Source: Phlebotomus papatasi
Lineage: Eukaryota > Arthropoda > Insecta > Diptera > Psychodidae
Assembly: GCF_024763615.1 (NCBI RefSeq)
Contig: NC_077223.1
Span: 74,772,627 to 74,836,626 of the forward strand
DNA length: 64,000 nt
Direction of reading: 5' to 3'
Shown: positions 45,880 to 59,631 of the stretch, piece after piece
Layout: each line of letters starts with the position of its first letter
How positions within the stretch are numbered: the stretch's first letter is position 1
Notes under the pieces: model-generated
Seen by the model: the letters and a program-made list of their open reading frames with translations, nothing else
Told to the model about the DNA's origin: nothing
Databases searched by the model: none
Translations under genes and position numbers: made by a program

Positions 45880-46440
45880 ACCGATTCATTACCGATTCAA
45901 AACCGATTGGAAGCAGTTCTGTTTTATAGGAAATTCCAAGACCTTTCCAACGGGCCCAAACATGACTCAATTCGCTTAATAAATGCGCCCTCTAGTGTCT
46001 TTTTAAACTTTGACCTTGAAAAATCGTTATTAGGAATGATTCAAAGGTATTTTCATATAAAGACGAAATGTCCGCCTGGGCAATTTCTAAAACATATCCA
46101 AAAATGAAAAAAATCGCACGACGCGTTTTCGAGCAATCCCAAAAAAACATGGTTATGTAGGGGAAGGGGAGGGGTGGGGGGAATGAGGGGCATGTGAACG
46201 ATCCTCGGGTCGACTTGTGGAGGGGGGTCCTCCGAAGATCCCAAGACGCTATCTCTTACCGTTTGGCCTCTAGAACTGGCGACAGCCGGACGGACAGACG
46301 GATAAACAGCGTGACGACATTTCTCAAGAAATCGTCTGAAACGTGAAGATTTGTTGACAAAAATGGTCTCCGGAGGGTGCAAGGTGGAAATTTTGGGGGG
46401 TGAAAAAAATCGAGAGATTATATACTGCTATCTCCGTGCA
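45880..46440 (+). repeat. Dispersed ~1-kb repeat member with uninterrupted site
   Basis: It shares with 5030-6290 the blocks TTTGACCTTGAAAAA, CGCGTTTTCGAGCAATC, GTGAACGATCCT and CGCTATCTCT. It includes the empty TA site at 46031-46032. It ends in a GGACGGACAGACGG-type G/C-rich stretch near 46290. Confidence 0.6.
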
Positions 46441-48475
46441 GTAAAAAACAACTCGAAATTATAGTGCCACAAAATGAACGTAAACTTACTAATTTAAGCT
46501 CAAACAAAAAACAAATTAATTCACTCTCGTTTAATGATTATAAAAAAAAATTTCTCAAAAGTTTTTTTAGCTAGTGGTAAAAATATTTTACAGTGATAAT
46601 ATTTAAAGAAAAGAAGGTTGTTGATATTCATCCATAAATCAGTTTTTATTACATTAATTTTTTTCTGAATTGTATTAAGAAAACTAAATCTTCATTTCCT
46701 TCAATTTATGCTTGGGAACCAAGATTTAATATAAATACAAAGTAATAATTAAATTTAATATGAATACAAATTGTGAAGATGCAAAGTAACTATACGGAAG
46801 AACGAAACATTGGTATTTTCATAAATTAAAAAAGAATATTCGTTGGTTTTTACAATTTTTTGCATAAATGTGTATATTTATCATAATGGCTAATACAACA
46901 ATTTTTGCATAAAACAATTGTATTAGTAACAAAGGAGAGAATAATTTGCAATAAATATCATTATCAATTTAAAGGCTGCTCGTGAATTTATATATTTTTT
47001 TTCTTAAAATCATTCTTGTAAGAAATTTTTCAAGAAATATTTCGCGCATAAAAAGATCAATAAAAAATCTTTAAGTGCCTTGAAATTCAATGGTTTTTCC
47101 AATTTGCATTAAAAAGACTATTTAGTGACTAATTTTTTTTATTATTTTTTAATGCACGAGGAGATTACTCTATTAATTCTTACCACAATATTTTACAACT
47201 TTCTTAGGAGGAAAAAGCAAATTCTTCGTAAAAACGTTTTTTCACGGTTTTTATGAGTTTTTTTTCAGCAATAATAATTTTACTGGAAAGCATTATCGTG
47301 GTTGTTGACATTTATTTCTTTGCAAAAAAAGGAATTTTTCACGGTTTTTTGTATTACAATTTTGGTAGGCAAAAAGAGGTTTTAATTACTTTGCGAAGTG
47401 TGCGATTAAATTTCGAAGAGATCAATCACTTGAATATTTTTTGTTCGAGCTAATCGACGAAGCAAAAACATATTATAATAGAGAAGAGCAGGGATGTTTG
47501 GTACAGAGGTAGCCGGATCTGGCGAATTCCAGATTGAAAAGCATCTGGAGGACCGTCAAATTTTCGGATGGTTGAGTGTGGAGAAAATACTGACGTAAAA
47601 AATCGGATTTTTATATTTTCTAAATAGTCCAAAAAATAATTTTCCTAGAAAACGCGCTAAAAATCACTGAAGATTCTCAAATGTAAAGTCTTGTACTTCT
47701 TTGGAGTCTTCCTTTTCTCTTTGACCATCTTAAACATTGAGAAAATGTCAAAATTCCAAAATGGATATGATTCCAAATTACCCCATCTTACCCTACATTG
47801 AAACTTATTTTTATTTAAAAATATGCGAAAGAATCGTATGTAAAGGTAGCCCCACCTCCCCCTATCTGCCATCGAAGTCACTTTAATGAAGTCATTACCT
47901 GCTTTGTAGTACTCGATACCTTACTAAAAATTCAAAAATAGGACGCGATCTCGTGTATAGAAAATTATGGCCAAGTTTCAAGAATTTTTACTGAATACCA
48001 CACAAGCCGAAACAATTACAACACTATACAAAAAAATTCTTATTTATTAGCTTCGTAATTCCACTTCATAAAATTCCTGGAAATCCCTAGATTCTCCTAC
48101 AAAGGAAAATTAAAATTTTGTGACAATTTTTACAAAGTTGCTCCGGTTTAATCAGCTACGTACAAAATTTTGTCCACCTACGTACATCTAATTTTCTTCG
48201 GGAAGACTGCAACGGGCACAAAAATATCCGCATCAGTGTTAAGATGGAACTTTAATCTGCTTGCTTTAACTGTTTGTAGGAGCTATCATGCATTGTAAAA
48301 TCATTTTTATGCTAGGACAAAAGGCTTCGGATCACAAGTTTGTGAGGAAATGTGAGGTGTTGGACTGACGATTAAAATATATTTCCATGAATGAGATTCA
48401 TTTACTAACAGAAAAAAATCAATTTTTACTAAGCTACAACATTACGAAGCTGCAACGGTTTCCGTTTTTTCCTTA

Positions 48476-48883
48476 GGGCAGAATCACATTGACAGTAAAA
48501 TGCTCACCGTATTTCGTTAATTTACGCATTTTCATTGGAAATCTTACGCAAATTCTCGATTACCGTATTACCTTATCTCATACTCGGTGGCACTAGGTGA
48601 AAATAATATAAGAAAATTGAAGACATTAAACGAAATTCCTATAAACGGTGAGCAAAAAAAAACTGTACGATTAATTTCTCTCACAGTTTTTTTTGCTCAC
48701 CGTTTGTCGAATTTTTGTTTTATTTCTTCAATTTTCTTATATTGTTTTCACCTAGTGCCACCGAGTTTGAGATAAGGTAATACGGTAATGGAAAATTTGC
48801 GTAAGATTTCCAATGAAAATGCGTAAATTAACGAAGTACGGTGAGGCTACGGCGAGCATTTTATTGTCAATGTGATTCTGCCC
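48476..48883. mobile_element. Harbinger-like foldback MITE (GGGCAGAATCACATTGACA ends, TTA target)
   Basis: The 408-bp element has arms of about 170 bp that are near-perfect reverse complements, meeting around 48670 (CGGTGAGCAAAAAAAACTGT and its complement). The ends GGGCAGAATC and GATTCTGCCC are flanked by TTA on both sides. It is a very stable hairpin when transcribed. Confidence 0.85.
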
Positions 48884-49201
48884 TTAATACAGATTAATAT
48901 AGGGTGAAAGGAACACCTATTGACACTTCAAGAAGTCGTGTCAAGACTTATTACCACCCTACTCTGTACCATTTGGGACGAAATTTGAACATCTATCCTT
49001 ATCAGAAAACGTAGACTAATGAGAGAAATCTGAAAAAAGTTAAAATAACATTCCGGAAATGTTTATTTTACCCTGCAGTATTGATCCAAAATCGGTGTAA
49101 ATATTATGCTCTTTAGGTGTATAAGGGGTTAAAGTTACCCTTTTTCATGTTAGTTTTACCCTTAAAAAGGTATAAAATTAACATTAAAAAATTTTGATAT
49201 A

Positions 49202-50851
49202 GGGTAAGTTGCATAAATTGGAACAATTTCCAGAGGCTCGAACTTTGATACAAGATTAAAGACATTATAAATACATTTTTCCCTGATGACATACATAAAT
49301 TTGCTCCTTGATTCTTCTAGAATATTACCGTTTCATGGAAATTCTTGAAAAACAGTTTGAAAAGTTCTTAAATACAAGAAAAATACGTGAGTGCAAAACA
49401 ATATAATTTGGACAGGGTGGGACAACTTGGACGTGGGAATTTGGACAATGCGTAGGGGAAGGTTGTGCAAGTTTCAAGATTTTTTACTGAATGCAATACA
49501 CACTGAATCAATTGTACCACTAGGGTAAAGTGTATAATTAAAAAGTAAAAAACATTAAGGCTTAGATATATATTATTTATTAAATCTTTTTCTTGGATAT
49601 TTTAATTTTCTTGCTTTGCTCCTTTTCTTCTTTTATTTTGAACCTTTCTTCCTGTTTCTGAAGTCTAATTCTTTTTTTTTTTGCATAGCCTCTTCTTTTA
49701 GTTTTCTTTAATCATACGAATTGTCACAAAGAACTTCAAACATGAATTTAAAAACTCCATAGAATAATAATAGATACCTGTCCACCTTTGGGCGAAAGCA
49801 TTACACCCGTTTCGTCAAGATTAAAGACGCGATCAGGAGGAAGTTCCAGAAGATCTTTGGATTTTAAATATTCATGAGTTTTCTCAAACCACTCAGTGAT
49901 GTCCTCTGTGGTAATACCAGCTCTTTGGGTTGTGTATGCTTCTGGTGTACGAAGTCTCAATTCTGGGTATCTGTTCAAAAAGCTCTTGAACCAAGAGTAT
50001 CCTGGCCTTCCATCGGTGAACTCGTTGACAATCTTGAACTTCTTACAAATAATTTGCACAGTGTTGAGAACTTGATCTTTTGTTATAGGATGTCACTTGT
50101 CACTGCATCCTAAAATCCATTCAACGAGCTCATCTTCTATATCTTTTGGCAGCGTAGGAGGCCTTCCCCCAGAGCATTCTTCCGGACATTTCCCGGTCAG
50201 CTTACTAAAATGTGTTGTTCTTGGCACCCCAAATAATACTGACACTTGACTTAGTGACTCTCCTTGACGAAAAGCTTCCAGTGCTTTGTTCACTTGGTCT
50301 TGAGTATAGGATTTCTACTTTTTCAATTTAATTGCCTTTTTACCCATCTGAAATAAAAAGAAAACCCCTGCAATACAATCGTATCTCCGGATGTCCAACT
50401 TGTCACTTTTGCTCACGCTTCAAATAAGCACTTTTTCTTCATACAGTTAGTAATTATATCAAATAAAACCATTAAGTACCGTTAACTATCGAGATTAAAC
50501 ACTTTATTCCACTAAAATTTGCCAGAAATATTGAGAAATGTCAACAGAACCGAAAAACCAAAGTCACTCTTCTTGTGTTTTTATTAGGAAAAAATGACCG
50601 ATCGATGTATTTTTTCGACGGTGAAAAGTTACACTGTCAATTGAGGTGAGAATTTTATACGTTAAATCTTATTCATATGAATGGATTTTCACTTTATTTG
50701 CAGCACAAGGAACCAAATAATTAAACTATAACATAGAAAAATATACTAATTAAAATTTAGTACTGTATTTATCAAGAAAAAATTGACTGTCCAACTTGTC
50801 CCAGCGAGATTTTCCAACTTTTGCCATTGTCCAACTTGTACCAATTTACCC
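49202..50851 (-). mobile_element. Pogo/jerky-like DNA transposon, degenerate
   Basis: Bounded by GGGTAAGTTGC and CAATTTACCC with TA on each side. The uninterrupted host copy (near 52644, reading GATATATTTTTACACC on the minus strand) has a single TA, confirming the ends. It carries a transposase pseudogene (49748-50347). A second GGGTAAAGTG terminus lies internally at 49525, so the left 320 bp may be a separate fragment. Confidence 0.75.
49748..50347 (-). pseudogene. Pogo/Tigger/jerky-type transposase, truncated with in-frame stops
   Basis: Reading on the minus strand from Met at 50347: a helix-turn-helix DNA-binding region (VNKALEAFRQGESLSQVSVL, FGVPRTT, GRPPTLPKDIEDELVEWIL), then GRPGYSWFKSFLNRYPELRL and FNLDETGVMLSPKG, which holds the first catalytic Asp of the DDE triad. 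In-frame stops occur after LKK near 50317 and after GCSDK near 50096. The reading ends at 49748 soon after the first catalytic motif, so the second and third acidic residues are absent. It cannot be active. Confidence 0.82.
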
Positions 50852-51995
50852 TATTTTTACACCTAAAAAGTGTTAAAGTTATGAGGAAAAAAAGTTAATC
50901 GCACCCCCGTTTTTTCTCAGTGAAGGAAAAAATGTCATATTATTAACATTTTATTAGATACTTTAAATAAATTTCAAGATTTTGACAAAAGTGTCAATAG
51001 GGATTCCCTGTCGAAGAGGTTTTCCTTCGACCCTAATTTCCCATACACTAAATAATTAAAAAAAAACATAGGAACTAAAGTGTGAATTCTTATATTCAAT
51101 AAATTATTCTATTTGTGCTCTTATATTATTTAACTTTATTTATTATAAAAAAAAGGATTTCTTAGACAGCTATAGCAATAATTCTTCCAATTTTTGTTGA
51201 CATATTTTTTCTAGAATTTTTTAGTCAGCAAATCAACTATAATGTTAATACATTCATGTAGTATAATTAAATATCGTCAAAGTTTTTCTACAATGTGTGA
51301 TGGCACTATAATTGCTTTCAACACGCTATTTATTGAGAAAGATAAAAGAAATGAGTCAACAAATTGCTCAAGATTGAAAAACTGACACCTTACATGCGAA
51401 ATTATGCAAATCTTATGAATTTTGTATAATTTTAAAGTCTTCGAAATTTATTTTTCCCCTTTTCTTATGGTGCTATTGCTGATACACGAACAAAGATATT
51501 ATAGATAAATATGCTGTATTTTTTAATCACTCTTAATGAGTCACTTAACTTTGTATTGGGCCCTTAAGAATGACAAAAATACCTGAAAAAAAATGTTCTT
51601 ATGCCACAGAAAATTGGTTTCTACGCAAAATCTCGTTATCAGTTGATTGATAAAGAGATATTTTTTTGCGCTAACTTGAACTGCAAACAACATTTTTGAG
51701 GGGGTCTCCAGAAAGGTGTTATTGCTTCTTTTTCGGTCTATTTCTTTCACGAGGGATTGAAAATGAGCTGATTATTGGAATTATGCGATAACATGAAGGA
51801 AAAAAAATAAGAAAAGCAAACAACATGGTAATTACCTTTCCAAGTCTCGCGCGAGTCTCTTTTCCCATTCACTACACACGACTCTTGTTAATTTCAATTT
51901 GTTTTATTAGTGCAACTTCCCATGTTTTTTTGTTGTTGTTGCTCTTCTGCATTATGCTTGCCAATCAATGCTTTATTGTTGCACAAGAGGGCAAA

Positions 51996-52186
51996 TCAAT
52001 GAAGTGGGGAACCTTTGAAATTGGGATTTTTCACCTATTTTTAAATAAAATTGAGCCTTATTGTGATATCATATAGCTGCACAAACAGATTGAGAAGCTG
52101 AATTACACTATGATGTAGCTTAGTTCCACTTAAAAATAGGAGAAAAATACCAATTTCAAAGGTGCCCCACTTCCCTCTAATGGCAT
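51996..52186. mobile_element. Palindromic MITE (GAAGTGGGG..CCCCACTTC)
   Basis: The arm GAAGTGGGGAACCTTTGAAA is mirrored by TTTCAAAGGTGCCCCACTTC at the right, with CCTATTTTTAA / TTAAAAATAGG inside. About 190 bp. Outer ends are uncertain. Confidence 0.6.
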
Positions 52187-52303
52187 GGATCGGTCTTAAA
52201 TTTTTTAGTATGTTATAGCTAGACTTAAGAACTTTCGATTAATAAAACTAAGCCCCCTCCGATCCCTTTGACAGGAGCTAGGTTGGTTCCAAAATTTAAA
52301 AAT

Positions 52304-52387
52304 TGTCCCGAAATAGTTAAAAGTCCTATATTTTCTTTTGATTTTTGAACATTCTTAATTTTAATAAATAAATTAATAAATAAAAGT
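52304..52387 (+). repeat. 84-bp exact direct repeat, copy 1 (copy 2 at 54135-54218)
   Basis: The segment starting TGTCCCGAAATAGTTAAAAG and ending AATAAATAAAAGT recurs base for base 1,831 bp downstream. Flanking sequences differ. Confidence 0.85.
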
Positions 52388-52523
52388 AAAAGAGTGAAGA
52401 TTGCAAATGCCCCGTAATATTACAACCTGAATGCCTATAGATCTGTCCAATCCTCTTGTTTGTACCTAAGTTTGGTATTATAGGAACACCCTTGAAAGTG
52501 ATTTTGTACATTTTATACATGTA

Positions 52524-53255
52524 CACAGAAAAAAATATTTTGTAAAAATGTTCGTAAATGTTTGTGAATTCCTACACTGAGAAAAAAAAGAGGGTGCGAT
52601 TAACATTTTTTCCTCATAACATTAACACTTTTTAGGTGTAAAAATATATCAACATTTTTTAATGTTAATTTTACACCTTTTTAAGGGTAAAATGGTTAAA
52701 ATTAACATGAAAAAAAGATAACTTTAACCCCTAATATACCTAAAAAGGGTATTATTTACACCGATTTCGGATCAATACTGCAGGGTAAAATTAACATTTC
52801 CGGAATGTTATTTTAACTTTTTCGGATTTCTCTCAGTGTATGGGGGAGTTACAAAATGCTCGTGAATCGTATAACCCACAAACAAGTTCGTAAAAGTTTG
52901 TACTTTTTTCACAAACATTGCTCGTAACATGATTATTTTATGAACATTTTTTGTACTTTTACAAACATTTGTTCGTAAACACACAAAAAATGTTCGTAAA
53001 ATTTTGTCATTTGTTCGTAAAATGACAAAATTTTACGACCATTTTTTGTGTGTTTACAAACAACATTTACGAACAAATGTTTGTAAAAGTACAAAAAATG
53101 CTCGTCAAGTGAGCATGTTACGAACAATGTTTGTGAAAAAAGTACAAACTTTTCCGAACATGTTTGTGGGTTATACGATTCACGAGCATTTTGTAACTTC
53201 ACCATAGGAATTCACAAACATTTACGAATATTTTCCAAAAATTTTTTTTTCTGTG
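52524..53255. mobile_element. Foldback MITE (CACAG..CTGTG), interrupted copy
   Basis: Same family as 28882-29405, TA-flanked. It is interrupted at 52575-52838 near its left end. Arms with GTTCGTAAATGTTTGTG and its complement are retained. Confidence 0.85.
52575..52838. mobile_element. CACTGAG-type MITE, uninterrupted copy, TA target
   Basis: The 264-bp element, CACTGAGAAAAAAAAGAGGG to GGATTTCTCTCAGTG, is flanked by TA. The undisturbed host site is CCTATGG near 28930 in the sister foldback element. The interior holds ATTAACAT and ACACCTTTT motifs in both orientations. Confidence 0.88.
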
Positions 53256-54134
53256 TAGAGTGTAAAGTGTAGAACAATCGGAACATACGAAACTAAAACA
53301 ATTTCTAAAGGCTGCGATCTGTGTGGGTGTCAAAACGTCTTACTGCCGAGATTTAGCTTGATCAGTTGAAGTGAGTTTCACCTCGGATCACAGAAACTGT
53401 GATTGTAAAGAACCCCAGCTAAAATTGCAGTGGAATGTTAATCCAAAAAGTTTCATTTTGTTTTGAAAAACTTTTGTTGAAAACTTCAAAAGAGTTCTTT
53501 AGGATTTCTTGGCTGATTGCCAAGTAAGTCACTAAAGATTATCTATCTTAGCTGTTTTTTTTCATAAAAGGCTTCTTTAGACGTTTATCATGGCTTTATC
53601 GCAAAATTGGACTTTCTACTCTTTGATTGAGTTTTTTTTTTTCAAAGCACTTTATCATTAGAAATATTGAGAAGCCTGTGGCATCACAAGCTTTTCAAAT
53701 CTAAATTGATAAGCTCTTGATATGAAAAGAACATTGTTGAGTTTTTTCTTTTCTTTTTTAATTTTTGTACTACAGAGTTATCAAAGCAAAAATTATTGTG
53801 CTATCAATAAAAGAGCTTTCTATTCATTACTGTTCTCTATAATGTGATATTATTGGATTTTATTTTAACATTCACTCTCGTGTTTGTTGCATGTTGGCAA
53901 ATATGTTTCAATTAAGGTGAAAAGAATTGTCTGGGAGGGGTTGGAAAAAATAGACACTTTGTATAAACTAAAGCAAAAAAAAATCAATGGAAAATACAAT
54001 GAAAAGTTAATTTTATTTTTATTGCATCAGTTTGTATTTCCCTGTTAAGTGTCGAAAGGATTTTATGAGTCTCAAGAGCATTTTTTCCTCTTTCATTTCA
54101 ATGGGGCATAGCATAGAGAGAAAATGTCTTGAAA

Positions 54135-54218
54135 TGTCCCGAAATAGTTAAAAGTCCTATATTTTCTTTTGATTTTTGAACATTCTTAATTTTAATAAAT
54201 AAATTAATAAATAAAAGT
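54135..54218 (+). repeat. 84-bp exact direct repeat, copy 2
   Basis: Identical to 52304-52387. On its right the AATAAATAA motif expands into an AT-rich palindrome (TTATTTATTAACTTTATTATTT, 54225-54280). Confidence 0.85.
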
Positions 54219-55460
54219 TAATAAATAATTTATTTATTAACTTTATTATTTATTTAAGTTAATAAATAAAAGTAAATAAATAATAGTTTTTCATTGAAAT
54301 GTGAAATATGGGTCTTCTGGAGAAAAACATGCGGCAAAGCGGAAGAAAGAATCATATTTGGGATATGATATGCCAAAAAGTCATGAAAAATTATATCAAT
54401 TTCTGGGCCATTTATTTTTTTTTTCGAGTAGAATACGAACTTGAAATTGATCCAAGTGTAGTTGACATTATTCCAGCCAATTGGTATTTATTTTGGTTTA
54501 AATATTAATAAGCCAATGTTTGATTTTGTAATACTATATTTTCACTTCTGACTTTGTTTTTATTGTATAATTTTTCATTATTTAATTAAATATTAAGGAA
54601 TAATAGTGCGAGGGAAGGAGAATTTTTCTTTCTTTCTCTCCACAGCACGAAATGTCTCCGCAATGTGTTTTTTAATGATAGATTACACGAAAGGTTTTCT
54701 TTTTGCACTCCTTTTCATTACGTACACCTTTTGCCTGCCTTATATAGTCCTCACACATGACTATTTCATATTTAATCACTTTTCCATGTATAATTCTTTC
54801 TCTGACCAAAAACACCGTCAATCATTGGGTGGGATATTGTGTGAGTGGGAGAGGTTGGAAAAATGAATTAGCGTGATTTCAGTTCTTCACGGGGAAAAGG
54901 TGTTGTTCTACATTGGAATTTCATAATGTATCCTTTCGACCTGTGATATTTTCAGATTTATATAATGGAACTATTACTTTGAAAAATGCTTATTGGGTAT
55001 TTCAGTTCTTCTCTTTCAGTTTGCAATATTTTGGTCAGCAAAAAAATTAATTTATTTTTTAATCTATTTGGAACTTTAAAAGCAATATCAAATGATGGGA
55101 AACATAAAAATTAACAATACTCCTAGAATGATCTTAGATATGAATAAATATTAGAATCATTAGGTTTTTTTTAACTTACCAAAAATATAATCCTTAAGGG
55201 GTAACATCTACCACACCGCCCAAAATTAAAAGTTTTTTTTAAATGATTTTATATTGACTTATTGACTTATTTAAAACATATTGAGTTTTGCAAACTTCAC
55301 AGCAACTTAAAGATAGAAATCGATTTTTTTCTGTCTATAAAATGATTTTATTTGTTTAAACAAATATAATCGTTTATTATTTTTAAAATTTTGTGTTTCT
55401 ATGTAGAATCTATTTAAGCAGCTAGGGTGAAGTCGGTGGAGTCATAACTTATGAACGTTA

Positions 55461-55942
55461 TGCCCTGGACACACTTACGACTAAAGTCCACAGACGACTA
55501 AGCCTGTTCATAGCCAAGTTAGTTCGTGACACACTACAAAGGAGACTTAGCATTCATTGGTATCCACAAAACATAGCTTTTGTGGGTTTTTATGCAGATA
55601 TATTTATTGCAATGTACATGTACTCTATTTAAAATGAAACTAAACTCAGTTCACATGCAATAATTATTGTTGATTACAATAATTATTTGTGAGGTGGAAG
55701 CTATCTCGCAACTTAAGCCAATTTAGGCGATTCAAGTGAATAATTCTTGTTGTTATAAGTGAATTCTGAAGTAAATTTACAATTAGTTTCATTCTCAAAT
55801 GAGTATTAGTACCTTTCAGTACAAATATCTGCAGAAAAACCCACATTGAATGCTAAGTCTCCTTTGTAGTGTGTCAGGAACTGACTTGGCTATAAATGAG
55901 CTTAGTCGTCTCTGGACTTTAGTCATAAGTGTGTCCAGGGCA
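55461..55942. mobile_element. TTA-flanked palindromic MITE (TGCCCTGGACACACTTACGA ends)
   Basis: The 482-bp element has TTA on both sides. The left arm TGCCCTGGACACACTTACGA and right arm AGTGTGTCCAGGGCA extend inward through GACTTAGC/GCTAAGTC and ACCCACA motifs. A half copy is at 36180-36433. Confidence 0.8.
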
Positions 55943-58900
55943 TTACGCCGGCTTCAGGCTTAAGGTTTAGCCCAGTTCCCGATGGTTTCGAAATTAAGAA
56001 ATCAATTGTATTGGTTTTTCAAATTTTAGTGGATCTCTTGTCCATGTGGTACAATATTAAGTGATAATTTTCTAAAAAATCTTGATTGATAAGAAATTAG
56101 AGAAGTTAAGCTATATGGCTAAGCCTTAGGTCTGAAGTTCGTATTATATACTTATGGGGGAGTTTGCAAAAATTTTAAATTCTAACCTAAAACAGATTTC
56201 GAAAAATCTCAAAATTATCGGTCTATATCCTGATTAACAATTTTGTGACTTTTAGAAATCTGTTTTAGGTAAGAATTTAACATTTTTGCAAGCTGTATAT
56301 AAAAATATCCATGAGTGATCACTCCACTTCACTCTGAAAATTTCAAGTAAATCGGATAAAAATTACTGGATTTCTATTCTTAGCTGCGGAGTAACTCAAA
56401 AACAAATTTTACCTTCAGTCCGCGCATTGCTGGACTGCCATTGTGTATTCAAAATTGAAATTAAAAATATTTTTGTTTTCCTACATACATATATAATAAC
56501 CTCTGAAAATTTCATTATTGAAATTCTAAAAAATTCTTTAAAAAAAAACGTTTATTTTAGATGTTCTTCTGGTAGATGTTACCCCTTAAGGGGTTATGTG
56601 GGAAACGGAGAATAACAGAATATTTACATTTTAGCTGAGATTCTTTACATTTTTATCAACATAATAATAAAAATTATTTCAAGCTCTTAAGCACATTAAA
56701 GAATAGCATTTTAACTATATTTTCTGATTTTTTTTATTTAAAAATTTAAAAAAATCAACTATTGATACCTGATTTTGGGGGACGGTTTTTGAGAAAAAAA
56801 AAGTTTCGGAAAATTAGGTTCTATTATTCTATCATTTCTGAGATTTTAAACTAAAAAATAAAAAAAAAATAGTTTAAATGTTGTAATATAAATAAAAGCT
56901 TAAATTAAATAATTTTTCTATTTCTTAAAAATTCAATTTTTTTATAATTCTTATACAAATTTAAAAAAAAAATCAGACGTTAGTTACTTTTGTGGGAATA
57001 AAATTACACTGGAAATTTAAGTTTATTTGTTTAAGAGGTACTAATTACTAATCTAAAACACTTTGAACAGCAAGAAAAAAGTTCAAGTTCAGTATAAAGT
57101 GTCAAGACAATTCTTAAATCGTCTTGAAAAATTAGTAAACTTTTATTTTTGTTTTAATTCTTATTTTTTGTTCAGTTATTGTATTTCATGCAGAAAAGTA
57201 TTTTTTGTCACAATTTGTTTTGTACAATCTTGTAGATTTTGCCTTGAAGAGAAACATTATTAGTGCGTGCTAGTAAAGGAGGTGGGCAACCCTTTTTAAG
57301 TTACCCCCGAATCGAGGAAAGAATTTAGTATTGCTAATTAATTGGGAAGTAGCGTGAAAATAGAAGTTTTCCGGACTTAAACACAAAACCATTTTCTTGT
57401 TATCGCACCCAGGAAGATTAATCACAAGATATCATATAAAGAAGTAATAAATATGTTGACATGTGATTAATAGAAAAATTATGTGTATCACATTCCACCC
57501 ACTGTTGTGCCTAATGAAAATATCATGATAATTTTTCATCTTGGAAAATTCTATTGATGGAAAACTTCTTGTCGACATGTACAAAAAGACATTTGCCTAA
57601 TGATTTTTCTTTTTGTCAGAATAAACAAAAAAAAAACGCTGAGAGAGGGAAATTTCATGGTACAATTTCTACAAGTTCTGCAATATCATTAATTATTGCT
57701 TGAGTTTCTCTTCAAGACTGATATTTTAGCTGAATGGTTCTTAGTGCTTTTCAGCAATTCTCCAACACGATATTTACCCCAGTTTTAGAGTTGCTTAGAA
57801 GAACGTTAAGTGGATTTATGAACTACCAATTTTAAGTGATTTGAGACGATGATTTGGCATTTGATATATTCATAACTCAACTATAAATTGGCAAGTATTT
57901 TTATCGAATTGGGGAAAACTTTCTGTAAAATTCGAGGAAAGCGATGAGCAATAAAACTTTTGATTCGCCATAGGAAGAAGCTTTGTACAAGAATGCAAAA
58001 CTGCAAAGAGAGCATATATCGAAACAAGTTTTCTTGGGGATTTTTATAATAAACAATTTTAAACCGGAATCGCGTAATTTCTATTGTGATTGACTGGATT
58101 GACTTGGAAAAAAAGAATCTATTCAAATTCATATGACTTTTATTATTTCTCTAAACACTCCTCTTTCTTTTCTTTACATAATAAAAACTGACCTTCAATT
58201 GCAAGATCTTCAGGTAAATGAAGAGACTTTTTTATCGTCGATTTATCACAACAGTACTTTGTTGTGCTGCCGGATACAGTGCTGTACTCTATTCAGAAAA
58301 AATCAATGAATGATTTGTTTTGAGAATAGTATTATACTACTATGGTAAATTCCATGTTGTTAATTGGGGGTTGTGTTGAATTTAATTTAAAATAAAAGGC
58401 ACACGATATATGTGACGAAAATTCAAAATTTGTTTTCGTTTTGTTTACTTGTTTATTTCAAATTAAAGACGATTTATTTTTTTAGATCCAGCTGTGATTT
58501 TTTTAACTCCGGAACACTGTAGATCACGAAAAATGTATGAAATCAAAATTTACATCTCTTTCTTTCTCAAACGTTTTACGTATAACTATCCCACTCTTTG
58601 GCACTCTTCTTCTTATTTTGAACATCACAATAAACTCAAATTAGTTCAATTAAATTTAAGTTTAATTTAATTTCTTTCTCAGAACGGTCGAGAAAGAAAG
58701 GAATGTAAATTTTTTTTCATACAATTTTCCCGGACCAAAAAGTGTGCCCCGGAGGCATTACGATTTTTTTTTAAATACTTTGTAACTATTTAAAAGAATT
58801 AGATGCTATAGTTCAATTTTTATTCATGAAATTTAGTAAAAAATATTAAAATTGTTACAGGAACACAATCCCATATAGAACAACTGTACATAGAACGTCC

Positions 58901-59631
58901 TCGTAAACTAAATTTCTAAATTATGTGTTTATTATTTTTTACTTGTATAAGGATGAGGATGGGGATATTAATCCCTTGTTCTTTGGAATTAAATATAGTG
59001 AAGACTGAATACATTTTGCATAACCTTAATAGCAGAAACGTTCTAGTGACATAATAAGCCGAAACACTTGCATTACGAAGCGAATGTTTTACTATCATTG
59101 AATACCTTTAAAAATTTACAAATTTAAAAATAAAAAAAAATTTCGGAGGGTTTCAATCAAATTTTAAATTGAATTTGGAATGTCAATTTTAGACTTTTGT
59201 TTTCATAAATATTCCATGTGATTTTTAGGTTAAACTTAATATAACCTAACATTTTAAAATAATCTTTTATTAAATAAAATAATGAAGGAAAGCTATCCAT
59301 GAGTAGCGAATGCTTCTTAAAAATGGGCAAGAATTTTAATTGCAGTTGCAAGACAATTATAGTGAAAATGAGTGATGTACCATACATTATAAATGTTATT
59401 CCTCGTCTTAACCTTAATATACAATTATACATTAAGGCGTACTTCAGGAAAGAATTTACGAATTAGCGTTCAATAGTTGGCAAAAGTCATCGTTAGTTGG
59501 TAATGTCGATGTTTCTAATGTCAGGATCCTCTATCTATATGGAGCTTTTTATTCTTAAAAGGACAATTTGCCCGATTGGAGTTAATAAATTGAATTGAAG
59601 AAGATAACACATAACCTAGAATTTGAGTGTA

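Larger units (their letters stand above)
49015..50922. mobile_element. CACTGAG-type MITE, copy interrupted by a pogo-like element
   Basis: The halves 49015-49201 and 50852-50922 together match the reverse complement of the uninterrupted copy 52575-52838, for example AACATTCCGGAAATGTT, ACCCTGCAGTATTGATCC and TTTTTACACCTAAAAAGTG. Confidence 0.8.

Noticed and set aside
54308..54866. Short ORFs with hydrophobic stretches near 54300-54870
   Set aside because: No recognisable domain, no splice-linked neighbours, and lengths expected by chance in AT-rich DNA.
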